In this document: piece by piece, positions 26,145-35,483 of the stretch
How positions within the stretch are numbered: the stretch's first letter is position 1
Layout: each line of letters begins with the position of its first letter
Source: Psychrobacter sp. JCM 18902
Lineage (GTDB): Bacteria; Pseudomonadota; Gammaproteobacteria; Pseudomonadales; Moraxellaceae
Length of the DNA: 64,000 bases
Assembly: GCF_904846615.1 (NCBI RefSeq)
Contig: NZ_CAJHBK010000001.1
Coordinates: 868,001-932,000, forward strand
Direction: 5' to 3'
Translations under genes and position numbers: made by a program
Notes under the pieces: model-generated
Database searches by the model: none
What the model was told of the DNA's origin: nothing
What the model saw: only the letters and a program-made list of their open reading frames with translations

Positions 26145-27629
26145 ATGCACCATGTCAAGCAGCTCATCAATGGTCAATTTGTTGATTCTAATACCAGTGA
26201 ATGGATTGATATCACCGATCCTGCCACGCAAGAAGTAATCGCCAAAGTCCCGCAAACTACAGACGATGAAATTAATCAGGCAGTTGCAGCAGCCAAGGCC
26301 GCTTTTCAAACATGGCGCAAAACGCCGATTACCACACGTGCCCGTATCTTTTTAAAGTATCAAGCATTGATACGCGACCACATGGATGAGCTAGCAGAAA
26401 TACTGACGGCAGAGCAGGGCAAGACCATTGCTGATGCACGTGGTGATGTGTTCCGTGGTTTAGAGGTAGTTGAGCATGCTGCTGGTATTGCCAATTTACA
26501 AATTGGTGACTTCGTTGAGAACGTTGCATCAGGCGTTGATACTTATAGTATTTGGCAGCCATTAGGCGTCTGTGCGGGTATCACGCCATTTAACTTCCCA
26601 GCGATGATTCCTCTGTGGATGTTCCCAATGGCGATTGCGACGGGTAATACTTTTATCCTAAAACCTTCTGAGCAAGATCCAATGGTCACGATGCGTTTGG
26701 TTGAACTGGCAATAGAAGCGGGCGTACCTGAAGGGGTGCTAAACGTCGTACATGGTGGCAAGGCGACCGTTGATGCGATTTGTGATCATCCTGATATCAA
26801 AGCAGTTTCTTTCGTGGGTTCGACCAACGTCGGCAAACACGTTTATGAGCGTGCCAGTCAGTCAGGTAAGCGCGCACAGTGTATGATGGGCGCAAAAAAC
26901 CATGGCGTTATCTTACCCGATGCTAATAAAGAGCAAACGCTGAATCAACTAGCAGGCGCGGCATTTGGTGCTGCTGGTCAACGTTGTATGGCATTGTCAG
27001 TTGTGGTGCTAGTGGGCGCTGCGGGTGAGTGGATTGATGATATCAAAGCTAAAGCAGAAGGTTTAATCGTCTCAGCTGGTAAGCATGATAAAGATTTGGG
27101 TCCCCTTATTTCTCCTGCCGCAAAAGCGCGTGTTGAGCATTTGATTGGCACAGGCGTAGAGGAAGGGGCGAGTTTGATACTGGATGGTCGTGGTATTACC
27201 GTTGAAGGTTATGAACAGGGTAATTTTGTTGGTCCAACTATTTTTGATAATGTCACTGCAGATATGCAAATCTACAAAGAAGAAATCTTTGGACCTGTCC
27301 TGTGTATCATGCGTGCCAATAGCTTAGATGAAGCGATTGAGCTGCTCAATGCCAACCCACATGGTAATGGTACGGCTATCTTCACTCAGTCAGGGGCTGC
27401 TGCGCATAAATTTCAACAAGATATCCAAGTGGGTCAAATTGGTATTAACTTGCCGATTCCTGTGCCACTACCGATGTTCTCATTCTCAGGCTCACGTGCT
27501 AGTAAGCTTGGTGATTTGGGTCCTTATGGTAAGCAAGCAGTGCAGTTTTATACCCAAACTAAGACGGTTACGGCGCGCTGGTTTGATGATGAAGCAAGTC
27601 GCGGTGTTAATACGACTATTTCAATTTAA
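26145..27629 (+). CDS. mmsA: Methylmalonate-semialdehyde dehydrogenase (CoA-acylating)
   Basis: Converts methylmalonate semialdehyde, NAD+ and CoA to propionyl-CoA, CO2 and NADH, the last step of valine breakdown. The 494-residue length fits. Signatures are [20 protein letters not shown] at the start, [40 protein letters not shown] sequence, [28 protein letters not shown] (the NH pair typical of this class instead of ELGG) and [11 protein letters not shown] with the nucleophilic Cys. It ends [23 protein letters not shown]. The start ATG has AAGGATA about 5 bases upstream. First gene of a five-gene operon. Confidence 0.96.
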   Translation: MHHVKQLINGQFVDSNTSEWIDITDPATQEVIAKVPQTTDDEINQAVAAAKAAFQTWRKTPITTRARIFLKYQALIRDHMDELAEILTAEQGKTIADARGDVFRGLEVVEHAAGIANLQIGDFVENVASGVDTYSIWQPLGVCAGITPFNFPAMIPLWMFPMAIATGNTFILKPSEQDPMVTMRLVELAIEAGVPEGVLNVVHGGKATVDAICDHPDIKAVSFVGSTNVGKHVYERASQSGKRAQCMMGAKNHGVILPDANKEQTLNQLAGAAFGAAGQRCMALSVVVLVGAAGEWIDDIKAKAEGLIVSAGKHDKDLGPLISPAAKARVEHLIGTGVEEGASLILDGRGITVEGYEQGNFVGPTIFDNVTADMQIYKEEIFGPVLCIMRANSLDEAIELLNANPHGNGTAIFTQSGAAAHKFQQDIQVGQIGINLPIPVPLPMFSFSGSRASKLGDLGPYGKQAVQFYTQTKTVTARWFDDEASRGVNTTISI

Positions 27630-27692
27630 TGCTGAATCACCTATATTTGCATTGACGACTTAACACACTCTATTCAGCATAAGGATGACCCC

Positions 27693-28853
27693 ATGGATTT
27701 TTCATTAACCGATGACCAAATTGCCTTTCGCCAAACCGCTAGACAGTTTGCCCAAAAAGAGCTAAAGCCCAATGCTGCTGAATGGGATCGTACTTCGCAT
27801 TTCCCAATTGATGTGATTAAAAAATCAGGCGAGCTTGGCTTTTTAGGGTTATATACCAATCCTGACTATGATGGTTTGGGTCTGCCGCGTTTAGATTCTG
27901 CCATGGTGTTTGAGGAGTTAGCATGGGGTGATACGGCTGTTGCTGCTTATATGAGTATTCATAATATGGCTGGCTGGATGATTGGTGAGTTTGGCAGCGA
28001 CGCTTTGTGCAAAAAATATTTGCCCAATATGGTCAGTGGCGAATGGCTGGGCAGCTATTGTCTAACGGAACCTAATGCCGGTTCTGATGCCGCATCACTG
28101 CGTACCAAAGCCGATAAGCAAGGTGAGTATTATATACTGACCGGCGAAAAAACCTTTATTTCAGGCGCAGGCTCAACCGATGTGTTAGTGGTTATGGCTC
28201 GTACGGGCGCTGCAGGACCCAAAGGCATCTCAGCATTCGTTGTCGATGCCGATAGTGCTGGTATCGAATACGGCAAAAACGAGCATAAAATGGGCTGGAA
28301 AGCACAGCCAACGCGCACCATTAGCTTTAAAGATGTCAAAGTGCCAGTAGAAAACCTCATTGGCGAGGAAGGCCAAGGTTTTCGTATTGCTATGAAAGGC
28401 TTAGATGGCGGCCGGATTAATATCGGCATCTGTGCAGTAGGAACAGCGCAAGCGGCGCTTGAGACAGCGACCAATTATGTACAAGAGCGCAGTCAGTTTG
28501 GCAGCCCGATTGCTAGCTTACAGTCGGTACAGTTTAAGCTTGCTGATATGCTGACCCAAACCATTACCGCAAGGCAAATGCTCTATTTAGCGGCGAGCAA
28601 AGTCGACAATAACGATGTTCAGGCCTCTACTTATTGTGCAATGGCAAAGCGTTTGTCTACTGACTTGTGTTTTGATGTCGCCAACGAAGCCTTACAGCTG
28701 CATGGTGGTTATGGCTATCTTAATGAGTATCCGCTTGAGCGTCATGTGCGAGATTTGCGTGTGCATCAGATTTTGGAAGGTACCAATGAGATTATGCGCG
28801 TGATTGTCTCGCGTCAGCTCTTACAAGATGATGCGTTAAGTCAGCTGCGTTAA
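27693..28853 (+). CDS. Acyl-CoA dehydrogenase, probably isobutyryl-CoA dehydrogenase
   Basis: FAD enzyme oxidising isobutyryl-CoA to methacrylyl-CoA. 386 residues with the acyl-CoA dehydrogenase fold: N-terminal helices MDFSLTDDQIAFRQTARQFAQKELKP, the middle beta domain with YCLTEPNAGSDAASLRTKA and GEKTFISGAG, and the C-terminal domain with FGSPIASLQSVQFKLADM, LQLHGGYGYLNEYPLERHVRDLRVHQILEGTNEIMR. The Glu of EGTNEIMR is the usual catalytic base. Substrate assignment rests on position between mmsA and the hydratase/hydrolase genes; AAGGATG precedes the start. Confidence 0.9.
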   Translation: MDFSLTDDQIAFRQTARQFAQKELKPNAAEWDRTSHFPIDVIKKSGELGFLGLYTNPDYDGLGLPRLDSAMVFEELAWGDTAVAAYMSIHNMAGWMIGEFGSDALCKKYLPNMVSGEWLGSYCLTEPNAGSDAASLRTKADKQGEYYILTGEKTFISGAGSTDVLVVMARTGAAGPKGISAFVVDADSAGIEYGKNEHKMGWKAQPTRTISFKDVKVPVENLIGEEGQGFRIAMKGLDGGRINIGICAVGTAQAALETATNYVQERSQFGSPIASLQSVQFKLADMLTQTITARQMLYLAASKVDNNDVQASTYCAMAKRLSTDLCFDVANEALQLHGGYGYLNEYPLERHVRDLRVHQILEGTNEIMRVIVSRQLLQDDALSQLR

Positions 28854-28934
28854 CCACTTTATATAAATAGATAGTTTGCCTATTCGAATGTATGGATAAC
28901 GCAATTTTATAAAAAATTATAACAAGGATATTTC

Positions 28935-29717
28935 ATGACGGATTATGCCAACTTAAAACTATCGATTGATGGTCATACTGCAACGCTAACATTGAACAAC
29001 CCACCTGCTCATACGTGGATGATGGACAGCCTACAGGCGCTTAAGCAGCTGGTCACTGATCTCAATGCCAATGATGAGGTATATGCGTTAATCGTCCATG
29101 GCGATGGCGAGAAGTTCTTTTCAGCAGGTGCCGATTTAAATAATTTTGCAGATGGTGATAAAGGTCGCGCGATCAGTATGGCGATAGCTTTTGGTGAAGC
29201 ATTTGAAGCGCTGTCAGCCTATCGCGGCGTAAGCATCGCTGTCATCAATGGTTATGCGATGGGTGGTGGTCTTGAGTGCGCACTCGCTTGTGATATCCGT
29301 ATCGCAGAAGCGCATGCGCAAATGGCATTGCCTGAGACTGGCGTTGGTTTGTTACCTTGTGCTGGCGGTACGCAAAATCTAACGGCTTTGGTAGGTGAAG
29401 GCTGGGCAAAGCGCATGATATTGTGCGGCGAGCGCGTCGATGCCGAGACAGCCTTGCGTATTGGTTTAGTCGAAGAAGTTGCTATAAAAGGTGAGGGATT
29501 ACAAACAGCACAAGCCTTGGCACAAAAAGTCGCTAAACAATCACCAGTTGCGGTCAGTTATTCCAAAACACTTATCCAAGCGGCAAGACATACTCCGCCT
29601 GCACAAAACCTTATCCATGAGCGTGAAGCCTTTGTTAAATTATTTGATACCAAAGATCAGCGCGAAGGTGTGCAAGCATTTTTAGAGAAGCGTAAGCCCG
29701 TTTGGAAAAATAAATAA
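28935..29717 (+). CDS. Enoyl-CoA hydratase
   Basis: Crotonase-family hydratase, presumably methacrylyl-CoA to 3-hydroxyisobutyryl-CoA. 260 residues. The oxyanion loops are FFSAGADLNNF and NGYAMGGGLECALACD. Both catalytic glutamates of hydratases are kept at the normal 20-residue spacing: one in GGLEC and one in ALPETGVGLLP, followed by CAGGTQNL. An AAGGATA site lies about 6 bases before the ATG. It is the third gene of the valine operon. Confidence 0.92.
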   Translation: MTDYANLKLSIDGHTATLTLNNPPAHTWMMDSLQALKQLVTDLNANDEVYALIVHGDGEKFFSAGADLNNFADGDKGRAISMAIAFGEAFEALSAYRGVSIAVINGYAMGGGLECALACDIRIAEAHAQMALPETGVGLLPCAGGTQNLTALVGEGWAKRMILCGERVDAETALRIGLVEEVAIKGEGLQTAQALAQKVAKQSPVAVSYSKTLIQAARHTPPAQNLIHEREAFVKLFDTKDQREGVQAFLEKRKPVWKNK

Positions 29718-29777
29718 ACGCCATAAAATCAAACTTAATGATACTATTTTTTCTTTTAATATTTGTAGGTCACCTTT

Positions 29778-31007
29778 ATGACAACAGCTATAGAAGGCAA
29801 ACCAGAAGCGCCTGTACTATTCAGCACCGAGCCGACAGATTGTGGTCACCTGATTGGAATAATGACGTTAAACACACCCAAATCACTTAATGCCCTTAGC
29901 GTTGAGATGTGTCAGTTATTAGCCCAGCAGCTAGAGCAGTGGCAAAATGACGATCGGATAGTAGCATTGCTATTAAAAGGCGCAGGCGATAAGGCATTTT
30001 GTGCTGGCGGTGATATTCGTAAGCTTTATGACAGTATGTCTAGTGATGCACCGCTACCGAATCCTTATGCGACAGAATTTTTTGGTCATGAATATCGTCT
30101 TTATCGGAAAATGCACTTTTATTCCAAACCACTAATACTCTGGGGTGACGGCATTATTATGGGTGGCGGCATGGGCTTGATGGCAGGCTGTAGTCACCGC
30201 TTGGTCACAGAGCGCACTCGCTTTGCCATGCCTGAGATTAATATTGGCTTATTTCCTGATGCCTCTGGCAGTTGGTTCTTACGGCGTATGCCCGCCAAAA
30301 CAGGTTTGTTTTTAGGACTAACGGGTGCGATGTGTAATGGCAGTGATGCGCTATTAGCCAATCTTGCAGAGTATGCTGTCGCCAGTAGTGACTATGATGG
30401 CGTCATACAAAGTTTAAAACAGAGCGATTGGCAAGTTGCCGCTAGTAGTATGGATAAATGCGATAACAATAGCGCTCATAGTATCGTTAGCCGTGTGCTT
30501 GCAGCGCAACCAATTGTCGAGTTGCCTGCTAGTAAATTGGCAATCCATTGGCAATCTATTCAGCAGTTGATGAACAGCGGCGGACTGGGTGATATCGATG
30601 CTTTATTACAAAGTGATGCAGCACTCGAAAAAATAGATATAGAGTTTGCAAATGATAGCTGGACGCAGCGAGCAGTAGATACTTATCGCCATGGCTGCCC
30701 AGTGACTGCTGCTTTAACTTATGCGCTTTATTATAAAGTCACTGACTTATCGCTAGAGCAAGTTCTGTATTTAGAAGCCAATGTAGCCGTACATTGTGTT
30801 GCCAATCCTGACTTTAAAGAAGGCGTACGTGCGCTACTGATTGATAAAGATCGTAATCCACAGTGGTCACGCTCACTAGCAGACTGCTTGAGTAGCGAAG
30901 GGCAGGCGTACATACAGCAGCACTTTGTGAATCCTTATGCTAAAGATGAGCATCCGTTAGGCGATTGGTTGGGTGATGAGGCTCTAGGCAGTCAGTCTGT
31001 GCGTTAA
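29778..31007 (+). CDS. 3-hydroxyisobutyryl-CoA hydrolase
   Basis: Crotonase-family thioesterase releasing 3-hydroxyisobutyrate from its CoA ester. 409 residues, longer than simple hydratases. Features are MTLNTPKSLNALSVEMCQLL, AFCAGGDIRKLYDS (about 76-89), GGGMGLMAGCSHRLVTERTRFAMPEINIGLFPDASGSWFLRRMP with the conserved acidic residues of this class, and a long C-terminal helical region with FKEGVRALLIDKDRNPQWS, which is diagnostic for the hydrolases. It falls between the hydratase and mmsB in pathway order. Confidence 0.92.
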   Translation: MTTAIEGKPEAPVLFSTEPTDCGHLIGIMTLNTPKSLNALSVEMCQLLAQQLEQWQNDDRIVALLLKGAGDKAFCAGGDIRKLYDSMSSDAPLPNPYATEFFGHEYRLYRKMHFYSKPLILWGDGIIMGGGMGLMAGCSHRLVTERTRFAMPEINIGLFPDASGSWFLRRMPAKTGLFLGLTGAMCNGSDALLANLAEYAVASSDYDGVIQSLKQSDWQVAASSMDKCDNNSAHSIVSRVLAAQPIVELPASKLAIHWQSIQQLMNSGGLGDIDALLQSDAALEKIDIEFANDSWTQRAVDTYRHGCPVTAALTYALYYKVTDLSLEQVLYLEANVAVHCVANPDFKEGVRALLIDKDRNPQWSRSLADCLSSEGQAYIQQHFVNPYAKDEHPLGDWLGDEALGSQSVR

Positions 31008-31130
31008 AAATTGAATTTATCAATTCAATATAGACATCAAATTAAAATTACACTCAATTAAATAGTTTACAGCTATATGTGTAGCAACGCCTGCGCGTAT
31101 GATTAATACTAACCATCAAGGAATGATGAG

Positions 31131-32075
31131 ATGAATACAAAGGATGTAAATGCCACCGATAACGATACTACTAAGCCAAATATTGCTTTTATCGGACTTG
31201 GTAATATGGGTGCACCAATGGCTGAAAACTTGCTAAAAGCAGGTTATGCGCTATCGGTCTATGATTTATCTGCAGAGGCAACCGCGCGCTTGCAGCAAGC
31301 AGGTGCCAGTGTAGCAGACAGTCCTAAAGATGCTGCACGTCATGCGCAAGTCGTTATCAGTATGTTGCCTGCTGGCAAGCACGTCCATTCAGTCTATCTA
31401 GGAAATAATGGCGCTGACGGTCTGCTTGCAGCGTTACCGAAAGGTACATTAGTCATTGATAGTAGTACCATTGCAGCGGCTGATGCAAGGAAGGTCGCAG
31501 AGGCAGCAAGTAAGCTTGGGATAGACTTCTTAGATGCGCCAGTCTCTGGTGGTACGGGTGGTGCTATCGCTGGTACGTTAACTTTTATTGTCGGTGGCAG
31601 CACTAATGCCTTTGCCAAAGCTGAGCCGATACTGGCTGTGATAGGCAAAAACATCTTCCATGCAGGCGAGCATGGCGCAGGACAAGTGGCAAAAATCTGC
31701 AATAACATGCTGTTAGGTATTCTGATGGCAGGAACAGCAGAGGCGATTAACTTAGGCGTCAAAAACGGTCTGGACCCAAAAGTGCTATCGGATATCATGC
31801 TACAAAGCTCAGGTCGTAATTGGACGCTAGAGGTCTATAACCCTTATCCGCAAGTGATGGAAAATGTCCCTTCTAGTAATGGCTATCAAGGCGGATTTAT
31901 GAGTAAGCTCATGCAAAAGGATCTTAACCTTGCCATGCAGACCGCTGAAGATACTCATGTAGAGACGCCAATGGGCGCTAAAGCGACAGAGCTATATGAA
32001 GCGCATGCAATTGACAATGGCGACAAAGATTTTTCGAGCATTATGGCGCGACATGACAGCTCAGTATTGACTTAA
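31131..32075 (+). CDS. mmsB: 3-hydroxyisobutyrate dehydrogenase
   Basis: Oxidises 3-hydroxyisobutyrate to methylmalonate semialdehyde with NAD+, the substrate of MmsA. 314 residues with about 17 extra N-terminal polar residues before the Rossmann motif IAFIGLGNMGAPMAENLLKAGY. Then come VISMLPAGKHVHSVYLG, the substrate loop LDAPVSGGTGGAIAGTLTFIVGG and the catalytic-Lys segment GQVAKICNNMLLGI; the C-terminal DFSSIM ends the domain. It closes the operon, with a terminator immediately after. Confidence 0.95.
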   Translation: MNTKDVNATDNDTTKPNIAFIGLGNMGAPMAENLLKAGYALSVYDLSAEATARLQQAGASVADSPKDAARHAQVVISMLPAGKHVHSVYLGNNGADGLLAALPKGTLVIDSSTIAAADARKVAEAASKLGIDFLDAPVSGGTGGAIAGTLTFIVGGSTNAFAKAEPILAVIGKNIFHAGEHGAGQVAKICNNMLLGILMAGTAEAINLGVKNGLDPKVLSDIMLQSSGRNWTLEVYNPYPQVMENVPSSNGYQGGFMSKLMQKDLNLAMQTAEDTHVETPMGAKATELYEAHAIDNGDKDFSSIMARHDSSVLT

Positions 32076-32093
32076 ATTATCAAAGTACCTATG

Positions 32094-32135
32094 AAAAAGG
32101 TCTGCATTATTATCTTAATGCAGACCTTTTTTTGC
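32094..32135. terminator. Bidirectional terminator between mmsB and the IclR gene
   Basis: AAAAAGGTCTGCATTA pairs perfectly with TAATGCAGACCTTTTT around TTATCT; T/A runs on both strands. Confidence 0.9.
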
Positions 32136-32149
32136 TTATATTGCATCAT

Positions 32150-32908
32150 CTAGCTGGGTAGGTCATAGACGAGCGACTGAATATCTTTCGCTGCTTTTTG
32201 CAGTCGTGGGACATGGGTTAAGAGATCATCTAAAGACACTCGTATGGTCGGTGCATGAAGATACAGCGAGGCAAGGTAGCGCGACTTTCTATCCCGTATC
32301 GGTACGGCGATTGCCACCATCTCAGAGATAAACTCTTCATTATCGATACCAATACCTGTTTCAGCGATACGATCAAGCTCAGCGTTTAGCGCATCGATAT
32401 CGGTAATCGTATTTTTGGTAAACTTATCCAATGACAGGTTTTGCAGTATTTTGTCGCGGCTTGTGCGCGGCAACTGGCTTAAATACAGCTTGCCAGTCGC
32501 AGTACACCACATGGGCGACTTTGCGCCCACTGGCAAATAAATCTGTATCGGCAAGGTCGTATTTGCACGGTTGGTATAGATCATGTTCATCTGATAAGGC
32601 ACACCGATCCCGCAGGTCTCTTTTAGCTCATCAACCAGCTTTTGCAAAATCATTTGTCGCTCATTAAAGAACAATCGCTGCTGCCAAAGCTCAACACCCA
32701 AGTTGCGTACCCGCTTGCCCGGTATAATGCCGCCGCCAATATCCACAGTCACAAACCCTTCATCGAGCAGATTTTGAATCAATCGATGAATGGTCGGCTT
32801 TGGAATATCAAGCTCTTGCGATAGCTCAAGTGGCGAGAGCGGTTTTGAGGCATAGGACACCGCCTCGATAATCTCTAACACACGGGTAATCGACGATACT
32901 TTAGGCAT
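32150..32908 (-). CDS. IclR-family transcriptional regulator
   Basis: A 252-residue regulator. The N-terminal winged helix (about 1-75) has ITRVLEIIEAVSYASKPLSPLELSQELDIPKPTIHRLIQNLLDEGFV. The C-terminal effector domain has GVPYQMNMIYTNRANTTLPIQIYLPVGAKSPMWCTATGKLYLSQL and GIGIDNEEFISEMVAIAVPIRDR, the typical small-molecule pocket with a Cys. It is convergent with the valine-degradation operon, so it is a natural candidate for its regulator, but no operator was identified. The 627-bp region upstream also serves the outer-membrane protein gene. Confidence 0.9.
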   Translation of the reverse strand: MPKVSSITRVLEIIEAVSYASKPLSPLELSQELDIPKPTIHRLIQNLLDEGFVTVDIGGGIIPGKRVRNLGVELWQQRLFFNERQMILQKLVDELKETCGIGVPYQMNMIYTNRANTTLPIQIYLPVGAKSPMWCTATGKLYLSQLPRTSRDKILQNLSLDKFTKNTITDIDALNAELDRIAETGIGIDNEEFISEMVAIAVPIRDRKSRYLASLYLHAPTIRVSLDDLLTHVPRLQKAAKDIQSLVYDLPS

Positions 32909-33535
32909 ATGAGTGGCTCAATAAGAATAAAAAGAATACAGTAGGAAATACAACAAGGCATTAACAGATAAAAGTAAATACGCAGCCTTGCGACACATTT
33001 TCCCTAACCTCTAATTTAGCATAATATCAAGCCTAGACAAGATCTAGTTACTTTATATGCCAATACTAAATGTATCAATACTAACGTCACACAGTCATGC
33101 AATATTGAAAACTGATACTAATACTTTTTTCTGAAAAGTTTTCTAAAAGCAATAATTACTACACCATCTCACAAAATACAACAAACTGTAGTAATAAGCT
33201 ATATAACTGTCATTGAGTTAAATAAAGAGGTAGGTCATTATAATGACATATTTTGTAATATCCTTACATGAAGATTAAGCTAACCAATATTCATGTTTGC
33301 GCTGCTGAGTTACTTTAAGAGCATTGTGTAACAGAAAGTCGAAGTTTTGCGGATTGGTGTAGTAATTATTACAATATCTATGCAATCTTTACATAACGGC
33401 AAATAAAAAGCGCTCCTAGAGGGGTGACTTTTCCGGCCAAAATTGTTTTAATCTGCTCAACAAAATGATCGATTTAAAAAAAGCTAAATTGTCATTTTTT
33501 ATGGGCGACTTATTCCAAACTTTAGGAGAGTATTT
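32909..33535. other. Long divergent intergenic region (IclR gene / outer-membrane protein gene)
   Basis: 627 bp, AT-rich, no convincing ORF. A perfect 14-bp palindrome GTCATTATAATGAC lies at 33234-33247. Close to the outer-membrane protein gene is a short GC-rich patch (about 33410-33437, with CTCCTAGAGGGG). A strong AGGAG site precedes ATG 33536. The length suggests a long leader or a small RNA on either strand, but I see no terminator to define one. Confidence 0.5.
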
Positions 33536-34438
33536 ATGAGACTTATTAAATTAACAGCAATTTCTGCTGCCGTTTTAGCGTCAACTGCTGCACTAGCTGC
33601 TGAACCTGTTATCGTTGTTGATGGTAACGATGCAGTTGTTTACGAAGCTGAGCCTGTTGCTGTTGCATACGAAGCTGAGCCTGTTGCTGTTGCATATGAA
33701 GCTGAGCCTGTTGCTTATGCATACAATGCTGACGCTGGTATCGTTCGCAACACTACTGGTGCTGTTGTTGGTGGTACTAAGACTTTCTTCCAAACTGCTA
33801 TCAACCCAGCTTCTGTTAGCGCTGAAGTTGGTACACTAGGTTATGGTGCTAACATCGGTTGGTCACTAAATGAGAAAACTGAACTACAAGCTGGTTGGGC
33901 AGGTGGCGATGTTGCTGACCTATTCGGCGGTGACTTTGACGCAAACGACGTAAACTATGACGTTGATGCTGACTTCAGCAACCCATACCTAGGTGTGCAA
34001 TTACGCCCTACTGGTAACTGGTTCACAATGGGTGCTGGTATCATCGTACCTGACAACGATATCGATGTAACTGCTAACGCTGAAGGTAGTTTCTTCAAAC
34101 TTGATGGCATTCAATATAATGCTGCTCAAACAGGTGCATTGCAAGGTACTATGGAACATCGTAACAAGTTAGCGCCTTATGGTACTATCGGTTTCCGTCC
34201 TAACATCGGTAACAACTGGGGTGTGTTTGGTGAAATCGGTGCAGCCTATATGGGTAGCACTGATGCTACTGTAACTTCAAGTAATCCAAATGCTGACGTT
34301 AACTATACAGATGCAAACGGCGATACTCAAACAATCAAAGGTAGTGAAGTTGCTAAGATTGCTGAGCGTGAGCTAGAAGACAAAGATTGGTTAGAGTGGA
34401 TGCCAATTGTTAAGCTTGGTGCAACTTACCGTTTCTAA
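33536..34438 (+). CDS. Outer-membrane beta-barrel protein with N-terminal repeats
   Basis: A 300-residue exported protein. The signal peptide is MRLIKLTAISAAVLASTAALA (about 1-21). Residues about 36-62 are three copies of YEAEPVAVA (the third slightly changed to YEAEPVAYA). The rest alternates polar and hydrophobic residues as in a barrel: GYGANIGWSLNEKTELQAGW, LGVQLRPTGNWFTMGAGI, YGTIGFRPNIGNNWGVFGEIGAAYMG, ending in LGATYRF with a terminal Phe, the standard outer-membrane insertion signal. Function is unknown, perhaps porin-like or structural. Codon choice is biased toward few codons (many GCT, GTT, GGT), suggesting high expression. Strong AGGAG site at the start. Confidence 0.85.
   Translation: MRLIKLTAISAAVLASTAALAAEPVIVVDGNDAVVYEAEPVAVAYEAEPVAVAYEAEPVAYAYNADAGIVRNTTGAVVGGTKTFFQTAINPASVSAEVGTLGYGANIGWSLNEKTELQAGWAGGDVADLFGGDFDANDVNYDVDADFSNPYLGVQLRPTGNWFTMGAGIIVPDNDIDVTANAEGSFFKLDGIQYNAAQTGALQGTMEHRNKLAPYGTIGFRPNIGNNWGVFGEIGAAYMGSTDATVTSSNPNADVNYTDANGDTQTIKGSEVAKIAERELEDKDWLEWMPIVKLGATYRF
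33641..33721 (+). repeat. Three tandem 27-bp repeats inside the outer-membrane protein gene
   Basis: Units at 33641-33667, 33668-33694 and 33695-33721. The first two are identical; the third differs at a few bases. Each encodes nine residues, so gain or loss of a unit keeps the frame. Confidence 0.92.
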
Positions 34439-34480
34439 TCTAATCACAGTTTAAGTACTGTTATTAGAAGAAGAGTAAGA

Positions 34481-34512
34481 AAAAACGATCCTTTTTGGGG
34501 TCGTTTTTTTTT
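34481..34512 (+). terminator. Terminator after the outer-membrane protein gene
   Basis: AAAAACGATCC pairs with GGGTCGTTTTT (one wobble) around a short T/G loop, then more T. Confidence 0.85.
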
Positions 34513-34558
34513 GTCTGTGGAAGGGTAGTTGTTAGAATAAATTATATGTATAAATAAT

Positions 34559-35362
34559 CTAGAAAATAACGATGGTTTGTTGCGCTGACAATACCGCGAT
34601 ACGGTAATCGGACTTAATGTCTGCTATGACCATTAAAGATGACGGTTCTCTAATGGCATAAACTAAATCAGCAATCAGGTAGGAGTAATCTATTCCTAAC
34701 CCTTGTGCCAGTTTGTATTGATGAATTTTGATAAAACTTTCTTTTATTTGCCACAGTAATTTAGCGATAATCTCACGCTGAAGTGGTGATAGTGCTTGTA
34801 AATCAGCCATTTCATGCTCAGAATAAAACCGCTGTGCTACGTGCCATGCTACATGATTGATTTCAATATCAATACCAATGGGACGGTGACGACTAATGAC
34901 CACTGTTACTTTACTGTTCAATGATGTATCGATTGTCTGAACAGTATTTTGATTAATATCATGGTGATTCTTGCTGCCTGTATGACTAAAGCATACGTAA
35001 TATTCACTGCTGCTAAGCCGATACGGGAAATTTGACTCATCCAAAGTATCGCACAACTTTAGCTCATCCAGTAATTGTTGTAGCAATAATCGAACGCCTT
35101 TGCGTTGTAGGCGACGTTGATGCTGCGCCATTTCACGTGTTGATAAACTTACTGGTGACAGGCAGTAATGCCAATTAAGCTCGTAAAATTTCTGAAAATC
35201 TACTTGTGATATATTGTTAGCGGATGACCACAGTAATTCATCCCACAGTCTTTTAAGGTTGAGGAATGAACGCTCGCTCACTTGTGCAGTGGCGCACCAC
35301 GTTACAGGATCGAGCTGGGTATATTGGACATGGGTCAGGTTTAAGATAGAGCTTGGCATCAT
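34559..35362 (-). CDS. 4'-phosphopantetheinyl transferase superfamily protein (Sfp/EntD-like)
   Basis: Transfers phosphopantetheine from CoA to carrier-protein domains. 267 residues. Key signatures are RPIGIDIEINH (about 153-163, magnesium-binding Asp and Glu) and LLWQIKESFIKIHQ (about 203-216, the W-x-x-KE-x-x-x-K motif), followed by GIDYSYLIADL. The N-terminal half includes YYVCFSHTGS, the usual CoA-binding S/H site. No NRPS, PKS or other carrier-protein gene lies in the window, so the partner is elsewhere. ATG 35359 is an equally good start. Confidence 0.87.
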   Translation of the reverse strand: MMPSSILNLTHVQYTQLDPVTWCATAQVSERSFLNLKRLWDELLWSSANNISQVDFQKFYELNWHYCLSPVSLSTREMAQHQRRLQRKGVRLLLQQLLDELKLCDTLDESNFPYRLSSSEYYVCFSHTGSKNHHDINQNTVQTIDTSLNSKVTVVISRHRPIGIDIEINHVAWHVAQRFYSEHEMADLQALSPLQREIIAKLLWQIKESFIKIHQYKLAQGLGIDYSYLIADLVYAIREPSSLMVIADIKSDYRIAVLSAQQTIVIF

Positions 35363-35398
35363 TGATTACATCTATTGGAGTCGTTTGCTTAGTAACAT

Positions 35399-35434
35399 GC
35401 AAAAAGCCCAGCGATATATTATTGCTGAGCTTTC
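35399..35434 (-). terminator. Terminator after the pal-like gene
   Basis: On the minus strand AAAGCTCAGC and GCTGGGCTTTTT form the stem (one wobble) around an AT-rich loop, ending in a T-run, about 50 bp after the pal stop. Confidence 0.75.
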
Positions 35435-35483
35435 AATTATAAAATATGTTGTGCTTTATCGACTGTGATTGGTTTTACTGATG

